Source: Flavobacteriales bacterium
Lineage (GTDB): Bacteria; Bacteroidota; Bacteroidia; Flavobacteriales_F; PHOS-HE28
DNA: 64,000 nucleotides
Assembly (NCBI GenBank): GCA_016788205.1
Contig: JAEUTA010000003.1
Span: 154,016 to 218,015, forward strand
Reading direction: 5' to 3'
A program made the position numbers and the translations under genes. Numbering within the stretch: the first letter of the stretch is position 1; the number at the start of each line of letters is the position of its first letter. The notes below the pieces were generated by a model. That model was not told the origin of the DNA. It saw nothing but the letters and a program-made list of their open reading frames with translations, and did not search any database. Of the stretch, positions 8,477 through 16,581 are shown one piece after another.

Positions 8477-9641
8477 CATGCTTCGCGTTCTAACCACGAC
8501 CGTCCTGTCCTTCGCCGCCTTGTTCGCCGTGGCGCAGGAGGCGGCGCCCGCTCCGAAAGAGCGCTTCTTCGAGGTGGACTCCACCTTGCTCTATGCCATG
8601 GTGGCATTGGCGGTGGTACAGGTCATCTTCATCGTGTCGCTGGCCAGCATCATGCGCACCATGGGTGGCACCGGCGGCTGGGTGAAGCGGTTGATGGAGA
8701 AGAGCGGTCGGGCGGCCGGTGCGCTCTTGCTGCTTTTCGTTGCCGGTGAGGCCAGTGCGCAAGCCTACAAAGGCGAAGCCAACACGATGACCAATTACGA
8801 AGCCTTCTGGTGGCTCTTCGCGATCAATGCGTTCCTCTTCATCATCCTGCTCGTGCAGCTGAACATCCTGCGTGCCTTGACACGTGCGGTCGTTGGCGCC
8901 GATGAAAAGCCGATGCCTTCCGTGGCGAAAGGCGAGAACTGGGCCGACCGCTTGCTGAAGCGGATGACCCGTCAGGTGACGCTCGAAGAAGAGAAGCGGA
9001 TCGAACTGCACCACGACTACGATGGCATCCGCGAGTTGGACAACGTGCTGCCCCCGTGGTGGCTGTGGTTGTTCTACGGTACCATCGCCTGGGGTGTGCT
9101 CTACATGGTGAACATGCACGTGATCAACGTGTGGCAGCACCAGGATAACGAATACACCACCGAGATGGCCCAGGCCAAAGCGGATGTGGATGCGTACATG
9201 GCGACACTGACCAACACGGTGGATGAGAACACCGTGACGATGACCGACGATGCCGGCGTGATCGCCAGTGGTCGTGGGATCTTTACGCAGTATTGCACAC
9301 CGTGCCATGGCGCGGATGCTTCGGGTTCCGAAACCAGCGTGGGTCCCAACCTCACCGATGTCTACTGGCTGCATGGCGGTGGTGTGAAGAACATCTTCAA
9401 GACCATCAAGTACGGCGTGCCGGAGAAGGGCATGATCAGTTGGAAGAGCCAGTTGCAACCGGCCGAGTTACGCGCGCTGGCCTGTTACATCGTGAGCCTG
9501 GAAGGAAAGGGGGGCGCAACGCAAAAGCCACCGCAGGGCGAGTTGTGGAAGGAGGAGTCTGCCGCATCGGATAGTACGGCGACCCGCAGCGATACCGCGA
9601 AGGTCGTGACCGTTGATGCCGTGCGCATCGCAATGCAGTAA
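8463..9641 (+). CDS. ccoP: CcoP, cytochrome c subunit III of cbb3 oxidase
   Basis: A 392-residue membrane-anchored cytochrome c. It has a signal-like N terminus, two or three membrane helices (near 40-60, 88-98 and 115-135), a further helix in the PPWWLWLFYGTIAWG segment typical of CcoP, then one haem c site CTPCH (Cys278, Cys281, His282) and a distal methionine in KGMISWKSQL. Proteobacterial CcoP is dihaem; this monohaem, extended N-terminal form is usual in Bacteroidota. It delivers electrons to CcoO and CcoN. The start overlaps ccoQ; the alternative ATG at 8478 cannot be excluded. The stop overlaps the ccoG start by one base. Confidence 0.95.
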   Translation: MRTSSMLRVLTTTVLSFAALFAVAQEAAPAPKERFFEVDSTLLYAMVALAVVQVIFIVSLASIMRTMGGTGGWVKRLMEKSGRAAGALLLLFVAGEASAQAYKGEANTMTNYEAFWWLFAINAFLFIILLVQLNILRALTRAVVGADEKPMPSVAKGENWADRLLKRMTRQVTLEEEKRIELHHDYDGIRELDNVLPPWWLWLFYGTIAWGVLYMVNMHVINVWQHQDNEYTTEMAQAKADVDAYMATLTNTVDENTVTMTDDAGVIASGRGIFTQYCTPCHGADASGSETSVGPNLTDVYWLHGGGVKNIFKTIKYGVPEKGMISWKSQLQPAELRALACYIVSLEGKGGATQKPPQGELWKEESAASDSTATRSDTAKVVTVDAVRIAMQ

Positions 9642-11062
9642 TGGCCCCGCAACCGGCCCATATCAAACGCGACGAGAGCTACCGCGATGCGATCAGCACC
9701 GTGGACAAGCAGGGCAAGCGTGTATGGGTCTACCCGAAGAAGCCCCACGGGAAATTCACCCGTTGGCGGCAGTGGTTCGGCTATGCGCTGCTCGCATTGC
9801 TCTTCGCCGGTCCCTTCCTGCGCATCGGCGGCGAGCCCTTGTTGATGATCAACATCATCGAACGGCGCTTCGTCTTTTTCGGACAGTCGTTCTGGCCGCA
9901 GGACTTCCTGATCTTCGTGATGGGCTTCCTCGCCTTCATCGTGTTCGTCGCGCTCTTCACGGTGGCCTTCGGTCGCCTGTTCTGTGGCTGGGCGTGTCCG
10001 CAAACGGTCTTCATGGAACAGGTGTTCCGCCGGATCGAATACGCGATCGAGGGTGACTGGAAACAGCAGCAGGCGCTGAACAAGGCGCCCTATTCCAACG
10101 AGAAGGTGCTGAAGAAGACCACCAAGCACGTCCTCTTCTTCATCATCAGTTTCCTCATCAGCAACACCTTCCTGGCCTACATCATCGGTAGCGATGAACT
10201 ACTGCGCATCATGCGGGAACCCGCCGCGCAACATGCTGGTGGATTGATCGCCATGGTCGGTTTCAGCGGCGTGTTCTATGGCAACTTCGCCTTCTTCCGC
10301 GAGCAGGCCTGCACCACGGTATGCCCCTACGGCCGCTTGCAAGGTGTGTTGCTGGATCGCAAGAGCATCGTGATCGCGTATGACCACGTACGCGGTGAGG
10401 CGCGCGGGCTTTTCCGCAAAGGGGAGGAGCGGGGCGAAGTGGGCAAGGGCGACTGCATCGATTGCAAAGCCTGTGTGCATGTGTGTCCCACGGGCATCGA
10501 TATCCGCAACGGTACCCAATTGGAGTGCGTGAATTGCACGGCGTGCATCGATGCATGTGATCACATGATGACGAACGTGGGCCTGCCCACCGGCTTGATC
10601 CGGTATGCCAGCGAAGCCGAGGTCGCGGACAAGCAGCCCTTCAAGTTCGATCTGCGTATGAAGGCTTACACCGGTGTGCTTGGCGCCATCGTGGGTGTGC
10701 TGGTCACACTGATCGCCCTGCGCAGCGATACCGACAGCACGCTGTTGCGCACGCCGGGCATGCTCTTCCAGGAACGCCCCGACGGACGCATCAGCAACCT
10801 GTACGCGCTCAAAACAGTGAACAAGACGCAGCACGATCTGACGCTTCGCCTCGAGCTCATCGATAGACAGGGCGAAGTACAGCTCGTGGGCAAGGCGCTG
10901 AACGCGGAGGCTGGTCAGCTGGCTCAAGGCGAGCTCTTCATCATCCTATCCAAGGATCAATTGGATGGTATGAAGACGAAACTGGTGGTCGGTGTGTATA
11001 GCGGAGATCGATTACTGGAAAAGGTGAAGACCTCGTTCGTAGGGCCCATAACTGCCCGATGA
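9641..11062 (+). CDS. ccoG: CcoG (FixG), cbb3-associated iron-sulfur membrane protein
   Basis: A 473-residue protein with about five membrane helices, a conserved FCGWACPQTVF motif and CTTVCPYGRLQG. Two ferredoxin-type [4Fe-4S] motifs follow, beginning CIDCKACVHVCP and CVNCTACIDAC. The C-terminal about 130 residues form a periplasmic Ig-like domain. CcoG acts in copper reduction for assembly of the cbb3 binuclear centre. TAATGG gives a one-base overlap with ccoP. A strong hairpin follows at 11083, before fixH. Confidence 0.96.
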   Translation: MAPQPAHIKRDESYRDAISTVDKQGKRVWVYPKKPHGKFTRWRQWFGYALLALLFAGPFLRIGGEPLLMINIIERRFVFFGQSFWPQDFLIFVMGFLAFIVFVALFTVAFGRLFCGWACPQTVFMEQVFRRIEYAIEGDWKQQQALNKAPYSNEKVLKKTTKHVLFFIISFLISNTFLAYIIGSDELLRIMREPAAQHAGGLIAMVGFSGVFYGNFAFFREQACTTVCPYGRLQGVLLDRKSIVIAYDHVRGEARGLFRKGEERGEVGKGDCIDCKACVHVCPTGIDIRNGTQLECVNCTACIDACDHMMTNVGLPTGLIRYASEAEVADKQPFKFDLRMKAYTGVLGAIVGVLVTLIALRSDTDSTLLRTPGMLFQERPDGRISNLYALKTVNKTQHDLTLRLELIDRQGEVQLVGKALNAEAGQLAQGELFIILSKDQLDGMKTKLVVGVYSGDRLLEKVKTSFVGPITAR

Positions 11063-11082
11063 AGGGTCAAAGGGATCGGAAC

Positions 11083-11101
11083 GTCGACCCTCCGGGTCGA
11101 C
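11083..11101. other. Perfect stem-loop between ccoG and fixH
   Basis: GTCGACCC-TCC-GGGTCGAC, an 8-bp perfect stem with a 3-base loop, in the 58-bp gap between ccoG and fixH. There is no following T-run, so it is not a clear terminator. It could protect the 3' end of the upstream message or partly attenuate the downstream genes. The centre also reads as a SalI-type palindrome, which carries no functional meaning by itself. Confidence 0.5.
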
Positions 11102-11120
11102 ACAAAGCGAACATAAGCGA

Positions 11121-11555
11121 ATGAACTGGGGAAAAGGACTTGCGCTCGCACTGATCGCCTTCGCAGGCATGATGGCGTGGTTCATGGTGAAGGCATCGCA
11201 GAACCCCGAGCCGCTGGTGACGGAGGATTACTACGGGGAGGAACTGCGGTTCCAGGCGCGGATCGATGAAGCTGCACGCGCCCGCGCACTGTCGGCACCT
11301 GTACGGATCGATGTGCAACAGGGGAGCATCACGTTGCTTTTTCCTTCCGAATTGAATGGTCAACTGATCAGTGGGAAGCTCGATCTGCTCCGCCCCAATG
11401 CACCGGGCGCTGATCATGCCGTGCCCTTCGCGGTGGATTCCACGGTGCTTGTCCTGCCCGATCAACAGCTGTTGCCTGGGCGCTACAACGTGGCGCTGCA
11501 CTGGACAGTGGATGGATCGCACTACTTCACCGAAGAGAAGGTCTTCGTACCATGA
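11121..11555 (+). CDS. fixH: FixH family protein
   Basis: A 144-residue membrane-anchored protein: one N-terminal helix (about 5-25), then a YYGEELRFQARIDEAARA segment typical of FixH, and a periplasmic beta-sandwich ending in an HWTVDGSHYFTEEKVFVP strand. FixH is encoded with cbb3 oxidase genes and supports its assembly or copper loading. The stop overlaps the next gene by 4 bases (ATGA). Confidence 0.9.
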   Translation: MNWGKGLALALIAFAGMMAWFMVKASQNPEPLVTEDYYGEELRFQARIDEAARARALSAPVRIDVQQGSITLLFPSELNGQLISGKLDLLRPNAPGADHAVPFAVDSTVLVLPDQQLLPGRYNVALHWTVDGSHYFTEEKVFVP

Positions 11556-12256
11556 ACACCATGCTCGCCACGGCCTTCGTGCTCGGTGTGGCGGGCAGTG
11601 CGCACTGCGTCGGCATGTGCGGCCCCATCGCGCTGGCTGTACCATCGCCACGGAATACGTTCGGTTCGCGGTTGACCAGTTCGCTGCTGCTCAACACCGG
11701 TCGCCTCATGAGCTACGCCTTCCTCGGTGCAGCCATCGGTGTCTTTGGTGCCGGCATGCGCCTGGCCGGTTTGCAGCAGGTGGTGAGCATGGCGGCCGGT
11801 GTGTTGCTGCTCCTTACGGTGATGCTCCCTGGCCTGCTGGAGCGCTGGTCGCCCACAGGACGTATCGCCATGGTCATCGGTCGGCTGCGGCACCTTCTCG
11901 CTCGCAACCTTGCACGCACGGCTCCAGAGACGCTCTTCTTCACCGGCGTATTGAACGGGTTGTTGCCATGTGGGCTCGTTTACGCGGCGTTGATCGGCAC
12001 GAGCGCGATGTCTTCTCCGTTGGAAGGATCCGTGTTCATGGCCTTGTTCGCACTGGGCACATGGCCGACGTTGATCGCGCTGCGCATGAGCGCCGGACTT
12101 GTCGGAGCACGCGTACGCGAACGGCTGCGAAGTATTTCACCGTTGCTCGTAACCCTCGTGGCGGTGTTGATGATCCTGCGCGGCATGGAGCTCGGCATTC
12201 CCTACGTGAGTCCTGCTGCTGCGATCACGCCAGTGGAAGTCACCGCCTGTCACTGA
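11552..12256 (+). CDS. SafE/TauE-type membrane protein of the cbb3 operon
   Basis: A 234-residue protein with about six membrane helices. The first helix carries AGSAHCVGMCGPIALA, the CxxxC motif of the DsbD-like 'sulfite exporter TauE/SafE' branch that follows fixH in many cbb3 operons, and a second conserved NGLLPCGLVYAAL block lies mid-protein. Given these cysteines and the position, handling of copper or thiol redox for oxidase assembly is more likely than sulfite export, but this is inference. ATGA overlap with fixH. It closes the cbb3 operon. Confidence 0.85.
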   Translation: MNTMLATAFVLGVAGSAHCVGMCGPIALAVPSPRNTFGSRLTSSLLLNTGRLMSYAFLGAAIGVFGAGMRLAGLQQVVSMAAGVLLLLTVMLPGLLERWSPTGRIAMVIGRLRHLLARNLARTAPETLFFTGVLNGLLPCGLVYAALIGTSAMSSPLEGSVFMALFALGTWPTLIALRMSAGLVGARVRERLRSISPLLVTLVAVLMILRGMELGIPYVSPAAAITPVEVTACH

Positions 12257-12266
12257 TCTTTGCGCC

Positions 12267-12656
12267 ATGCGGATCATGGCCACGGAGTTCATCCTGTACG
12301 TCGCCGATCAACGGCGCAGTGCTGCATTCTATACTACCCTGCTTGGCCGCGCACCGGTACTTGATGTTCCCGGGATGACGGAGTTCCTGCTGGCCGATGG
12401 AACCAAGTTGGGATTGATGCCCGAGGAAGGCATCGCGCGGATCATCGGTGCGCGGCTGCCACATCCCGCAACAGGGAATGGCCTGCCACGATGTGAGCTT
12501 TATCTGCTCGTTGAGGACCTGGACATGGCCATGCAACAGGCCTTGGATGCACGTGCGGAACCCGTGGATGCCGCCGCCGACCGGGATTGGGGCCATCGCG
12601 TTGCCTACTTCGCCGACCCCGATGGACACGTGATCGCGCTCGCCGGAGCCATCTGA
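12267..12656 (+). CDS. VOC-family (glyoxalase/bleomycin resistance) protein
   Basis: A 129-residue single VOC domain: an ILYVADQRRSAAFYTTLLG start, a central LYLLVEDLDMAMQQA strand-helix, and a terminal HRVAYFADPDGHVIALA strand holding one likely metal ligand. The substrate cannot be read from sequence. The gene starts 10 bases after the cbb3 operon, so it may be read through from it. An ATG three codons downstream is an equally good start. Confidence 0.8.
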   Translation: MRIMATEFILYVADQRRSAAFYTTLLGRAPVLDVPGMTEFLLADGTKLGLMPEEGIARIIGARLPHPATGNGLPRCELYLLVEDLDMAMQQALDARAEPVDAAADRDWGHRVAYFADPDGHVIALAGAI

Positions 12657-12669
12657 GCGTGCGGATCAC

Positions 12670-12692
12670 ATAGCGTTATCGCTATATATTTG
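12670..12692 (+). promoter_or_regulatory. Operator and -7 element before the first arsR gene
   Basis: ATAGCG-TTAT-CGCTAT is a perfect inverted repeat (12670-12685). It runs directly into TATATTTG (12685-12692), which matches the Bacteroidota -7 consensus TAnnTTTG. An operator in this place would block RNA polymerase, fitting autorepression by the ArsR protein encoded 15 bases downstream. Confidence 0.65.
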
Positions 12693-12706
12693 CGGCGCAT
12701 ATCCCC

Positions 12707-13018
12707 ATGGGCGCCACACTGCATGACCGGGTAGGTTCGGAGAAGTTGCTTCGGGTGAGCGAGATGCTCAAGGTCGCCGCGCATCCGCAGCGCCTGGCGA
12801 TACTCGATCTCCTGGGCAGCCGCAAGCGAATGTGTGTGAACGATCTCGGCAACGCTCTGAACATCGAACAAGCTATCCTGAGCCAGCACCTCGCTGTGCT
12901 TCGTGACAAAGGCTTGCTGACCGTTGAGAAGGAAGGCCGCTTCAGCTTCTACCGTGTGGAGCGCCCGGATTTCCTGAGGATCATCAGGAACCTGGAGAAT
13001 TGCTGTGACGAATTTTGA
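12707..13018 (+). CDS. ArsR-family repressor with a BigR/SqrR-like cysteine pair
   Basis: A 103-residue winged-helix repressor (LKVAAHPQRLAILDLLG, then an SQHLAVLRDKGL recognition region). Cys43 lies at the start of the second helix region and Cys99-Cys100 at the C terminus. This spacing matches the persulfide-sensing cysteines of SqrR (41/107) and BigR (42/108), and there is no arsenic-type CxC site. The next gene, 19 bases on, is a CstB-like persulfide dioxygenase, so sensing of sulfide or persulfide is the best inference. The palindromic operator upstream suggests autoregulation. Confidence 0.82.
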   Translation: MGATLHDRVGSEKLLRVSEMLKVAAHPQRLAILDLLGSRKRMCVNDLGNALNIEQAILSQHLAVLRDKGLLTVEKEGRFSFYRVERPDFLRIIRNLENCCDEF

Positions 13019-13037
13019 CCATTGACCCATCACGACC

Positions 13038-14450
13038 ATGAACATCGAACAGATCTACACGGGTTGCCTGGCACAAGGCGCCTATTACATCGAGAGCGAT
13101 GGCGAGGCAGCGATCATCGACCCGCTGCGCGAGACCAGTCCGTACATCGAGCGGGCAAATGCGCGCAACGCGAAGATCAAATTCGTGCTGGAGACACACT
13201 TCCATGCCGATTTCGTGAGCGGCCATCTGGATCTGGCGAAGAAGACCGGTGCCACCATCGTTTATGGGCCCAATGCCAACCCATCGTTCGATGCGCACAT
13301 CGCCACGGACGGCGAGGAGTTCAAGCTGGGCAGGATCACCATCAAGGTGCTGCATACGCCTGGTCACACCATGGAGAGCACCTGCTACTTGTTGATCGAC
13401 GAGAACGGCAGGCCACATAGCATCTACACGGGCGATACCCTTTTCATCGGTGATGTAGGCAGGCCCGATCTGGCGCAGAAGATGGGTGCCATCACCCAGG
13501 AGGACCTCGCTGGCTTCCTCTATGATAGTCTGCATGCCAAGATCATGTCTCTTCCCGATGACGTGATCGTGTACCCTGCGCACGGTGCTGGCAGCGCGTG
13601 TGGTAAGAACATGAGCAAGGAGACGTTCGACACACTGGGACACCAGAAGGAGGTGAACTACGCACTGAAGGCCCCCACGAAGGAGCAGTTCATTCGCGAA
13701 GTCACTGATGGGCTGTTGCCGCCCCCGGCCTATTTTCCGCAGAACGTAGCCATGAACAAAGGCGTGATCCCCAGCGTGGATACTGTGAAGGAGAAGGGCC
13801 TGCGCCCACTCACCCCGGACCAGTTCGAGCTCGTTGCCGAGACCGAAGGGGCTCTCGTGCTGGATACACGGAATGCCGAAACGTTCAAGGACGGGTTCAT
13901 CCCGCGCAGCGTCAACATCGGTATCAAAGGGGATTTCGCCCCCTGGGTGGGCACGATGATCCCCGATGTGAAGCATCCGCTGCTTATCGTGGCCGACGAA
14001 GGAGCCGAGGATGAAGTGGTGACGCGCCTGAGCCGAGTGGGCTACGACAATGTGTTCGGCTTCCTTGCGGGCGGCATGAACGCGTGGAAAGCTGCCGGGC
14101 GGGATGCGGATGCCATCGAACGGATAGATGCCGAGGTGTTCGCGCAACGCTTGAAGGAACGTGAACTGCGGGTTGTTGACGTACGCAAGGATGGTGAATG
14201 GCAAAGCGAGCGCCTACAGGGTGCGCACCACGCCTCGTTGCAGTTCATCAACGACAATCTCGCGGTGTTCAGCAAGGAGGAGACCAACTACATCCATTGC
14301 GCAGGCGGCTATCGCAGCATGATCGCTGCGAGCCTGCTGAAATCGAGAGGCTACCATGACCTGGTGGAAGTGCGCGGCGGTTTCAACGCCATCAAGAAGA
14401 CCGACGCACCGGTGACCGATGAGGTCTGCCCGAGCACGCTGAAGAAGTGA
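13038..14450 (+). CDS. CstB-like persulfide dioxygenase: metallo-beta-lactamase domain plus two rhodanese domains
   Basis: A 470-residue protein. Residues 1-250 are a metallo-beta-lactamase fold with THFHADF (His54, His56, Asp58), His63 and the HTPGHTMEST and HGAGSACGKN blocks of ETHE1-type non-haem iron persulfide dioxygenases. Residues about 260-360 form a rhodanese-like domain with no cysteine in the active loop (VADEGAED), that is, a pseudo-rhodanese. Residues about 370-460 form an active rhodanese with Cys421 in HCAGGYRS. This order matches CstB, which converts persulfides to thiosulfate or sulfite. The upstream ArsR-type regulator fits persulfide control. Function is inferred from architecture. 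Confidence 0.88.
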   Translation: MNIEQIYTGCLAQGAYYIESDGEAAIIDPLRETSPYIERANARNAKIKFVLETHFHADFVSGHLDLAKKTGATIVYGPNANPSFDAHIATDGEEFKLGRITIKVLHTPGHTMESTCYLLIDENGRPHSIYTGDTLFIGDVGRPDLAQKMGAITQEDLAGFLYDSLHAKIMSLPDDVIVYPAHGAGSACGKNMSKETFDTLGHQKEVNYALKAPTKEQFIREVTDGLLPPPAYFPQNVAMNKGVIPSVDTVKEKGLRPLTPDQFELVAETEGALVLDTRNAETFKDGFIPRSVNIGIKGDFAPWVGTMIPDVKHPLLIVADEGAEDEVVTRLSRVGYDNVFGFLAGGMNAWKAAGRDADAIERIDAEVFAQRLKERELRVVDVRKDGEWQSERLQGAHHASLQFINDNLAVFSKEETNYIHCAGGYRSMIAASLLKSRGYHDLVEVRGGFNAIKKTDAPVTDEVCPSTLKK

Positions 14451-14598
14451 ATCCTCTTTTGCCTCGGGGCGACTAGGCGCACTCCCCATGTTGGGTAGTG
14501 GAAGACAGGGAGCATGCCGAGTGCTTCTGCATGCTGTATGCTCAGGCCGGAATGCCCTTTGGCTATCTGCTCAGTGGCGGCTCTCCTTCGAGCTAAAT

Positions 14599-14644
14599 AT
14601 CGCAATATGACGATGGAGTGATCGAAACATCGTAATATTGCGAT
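14599..14644 (+). promoter_or_regulatory. Two near-palindromic ArsR operators before arsR2
   Basis: ATCGCAATATGACGAT (14599-14614) and ATCGTAATATTGCGAT (14629-14644) match each other in inverted orientation at 15 of 16 bases, and each is nearly self-palindromic (ATCGyAATATTrCGAT). Centres are 30 bases apart, about three helical turns, and the second ends 13 bases before the arsR start. The downstream copy contains TAATATTG, close to the TAnnTTTG promoter element. Confidence 0.7.
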
Positions 14645-14657
14645 CAATAAGCAGCGC

Positions 14658-14990
14658 ATGGGTGTCACGAAGTCCGATCTTTTCACCGCACAGCAGAACC
14701 AACTCGCCCTTTGGGCAAAGGCCCTTGGTCATCCTGCACGCGTAGCGATCCTGCAGTATCTGTTGAAGCGCAAAACCTGCGTTTGTGGAAGCCTGGTGGA
14801 CGAACTCGGCCTGGCCCAGCCTACCATCAGCCAGCACCTGCGGGAGTTGAAGGAGGCGGGCTTCATCAGCGGAACGGTTGAAGGGACCAGTGTGTGCTAT
14901 TGCATCGATGCGAAGACCTGGGCAAAGGTCCAGGCCGCCTTCAACGGCGTGTTCCAGAAGTACGAACCCGTTGACGGCAGCTGCTGCTGA
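14658..14990 (+). CDS. arsR: ArsR-family arsenic-responsive repressor
   Basis: A 110-residue winged-helix repressor. Cys41 and Cys43 (KRKTCVCGSLVDEL) form the CVC arsenite-binding motif at the DNA-binding helix, and further cysteines lie in the SVCYC segment and at the C terminus (SCC). The HTH contains AQPTISQHLRELKEAG. Arsenite binding releases the repressor from DNA. It heads an operon with arsM and arsC, and two palindromic operators lie directly upstream. Confidence 0.92.
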   Translation: MGVTKSDLFTAQQNQLALWAKALGHPARVAILQYLLKRKTCVCGSLVDELGLAQPTISQHLRELKEAGFISGTVEGTSVCYCIDAKTWAKVQAAFNGVFQKYEPVDGSCC

Positions 14991-15018
14991 ACGAGAGATC
15001 CCGACCCACAACAAGGCC

Positions 15019-15933
15019 ATGAACAACGCACAAGACACCAAGGAGATGGTCCGCACGAAATACGCGGAGATCGCCCTGCAGGACAAAGGCACGAACGCCA
15101 GCAGCTGCTGCGGAGCGGGCGGTTGCAGCACGGAAGTGTACAACATCATGACGGACGACTACACCGATGTGAAGGGCTACAACCCCGACGCGGACCTCGG
15201 GCTCGGCTGCGGCGTGCCCACGGAGTTCGCCGGTATCAAGAAGGGCGACACCGTGTTGGATCTGGGCAGTGGCGCGGGCAACGACTGCTTCGTGGCACGC
15301 CATGAGACCGGAGAGGATGGACGCGTCATCGGCGTCGACTTCACACCGGAGATGATCGTGAAAGCGAAGGCGAATGCGGCGAAGCTCGGATACCAGAACG
15401 TGGAGTTCCGGCAGGGCGATATCGAGGCATTGCCGCTCACGAGCGGGATTGTGGATGTGGTGGTGAGTAATTGTGTGCTCAACCTGGTGCCCGACAAACA
15501 CAAGGCTTTCGGCGAAGTGTTGCGCGTGCTGAAATCCGGTGGTCACTTCAGCATCAGCGATGTGGTGCTGCGCGGCGAGATCCCAACTCGCCTCAAGGAA
15601 AGTGCCGAGATGTATGCGGGCTGCGTGGCCGGTGCGTTGCCCGAACATGAGTACCTCGGTATCATCCATGATCTCGGCTTCGAGCAGGTAAGCGTTCAGA
15701 AGCGCAAGCCGATCGTACTGCCCGACGATATCCTGTCGAAGTACTTGAGCGCCGAAGAGATCGAAGCCTACAAGTCAAGCAGTGCGGGCACCTTTAGTAT
15801 CACGGTCTCGGCGTACAAACCGTCAGTGACGAAGAACGATGCATGCTGCGTACCGAATGAGGAGGGCACGGCAAAGGTGAAGCTGGCAACGGGTGAGACC
15901 TGCGGCTGCGATCCGAAGAGTAACTGCTGCTGA
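15019..15933 (+). CDS. arsM: ArsM, arsenite S-adenosylmethionine methyltransferase
   Basis: A 304-residue class I methyltransferase. The N terminus has the Cys pairs of arsenite methylases (SSCCGAGGCS). SAM motif I is VLDLGSGAGNDC, followed by VIGVDFTPEMI. Conserved catalytic cysteines lie in VSNCVLNL and in the AGCVAGAL segment. The C terminus is also Cys-rich (CGCDPKSNCC). ArsM methylates arsenite to methylated, partly volatile forms. The ATG at 15019 was chosen; the longer frame overlaps arsR and is not ArsM-like. It lies 28 bases after arsR. Confidence 0.94.
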   Translation: MNNAQDTKEMVRTKYAEIALQDKGTNASSCCGAGGCSTEVYNIMTDDYTDVKGYNPDADLGLGCGVPTEFAGIKKGDTVLDLGSGAGNDCFVARHETGEDGRVIGVDFTPEMIVKAKANAAKLGYQNVEFRQGDIEALPLTSGIVDVVVSNCVLNLVPDKHKAFGEVLRVLKSGGHFSISDVVLRGEIPTRLKESAEMYAGCVAGALPEHEYLGIIHDLGFEQVSVQKRKPIVLPDDILSKYLSAEEIEAYKSSSAGTFSITVSAYKPSVTKNDACCVPNEEGTAKVKLATGETCGCDPKSNCC

Positions 15934-15945
15934 AGCGCTGTAACG

Positions 15946-16581
15946 ATGAACAACACATCCGGCTCATTCGACACCAAGGCGCATTGGGAGTCCATCTACG
16001 ACCGGAAGGGGCCACAAGAAGTAAGCTGGTACCAAGGAGTACCCACCGTGTCTTTGGATCTGTTCAGGGAGTATGGTGTGTCTAGCAACGCACGTATCAT
16101 CGACGTGGGCGGTGGGGACAGTCTGCTGGTCGACCATCTCATCGAAAGCGGCCACACGGACCTTACGGTGCTGGATATCAGCGGTGCGGCGTTGAAGAGG
16201 GCCCAGGAACGGCTTGGAGAACACAGCAGGAACATCACCTGGATCGAAGCCGACGCCACCCTGTTCACGTCACCTATGCCGTTCGATGTATGGCACGATC
16301 GCGCCGTATTCCACTTCCTGACAAGTGAGGAAGCAGCCGAGGAATACCTGCAACGCGTTGCGGAACTGCTGAAGCCCGGTGGATTATTGGTGCTGGCCAC
16401 GTTCAGTGAGAGCGGTCCGGAGAAGTGCAGTGGTATTCCCGTTCATCGCTACAGCGAGGACGAAATGGTCGCGCGTTTGATGCGCATCTGTGAACGCATC
16501 AAGTGCTTCAACGTGGATCACGTGACGCCGTTCAACACCGTGCAGAACTTCCTGTTCTGTGCCTTCAAGAAGAAGTCATGA
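15946..16581 (+). CDS. Class I SAM-dependent methyltransferase in the ars operon
   Basis: A 211-residue methyltransferase fold. Residues near 45-55 form motif I (IIDVGGGDSLLV), then VLDISGAALKRAQERL, an acidic D-A-T strand, and the HDRAVFHFLT block typical of a small Bacteroidota family beginning HWESIYDRKGPQEVSWYQ. The substrate is unknown. It sits between arsM and arsC with 12 bases from arsM and an ATGA overlap with the next small gene, so it is likely expressed with arsenic genes. Whether it acts on arsenic, selenium, tellurium or thiols cannot be read from sequence. Confidence 0.85.
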   Translation: MNNTSGSFDTKAHWESIYDRKGPQEVSWYQGVPTVSLDLFREYGVSSNARIIDVGGGDSLLVDHLIESGHTDLTVLDISGAALKRAQERLGEHSRNITWIEADATLFTSPMPFDVWHDRAVFHFLTSEEAAEEYLQRVAELLKPGGLLVLATFSESGPEKCSGIPVHRYSEDEMVARLMRICERIKCFNVDHVTPFNTVQNFLFCAFKKKS

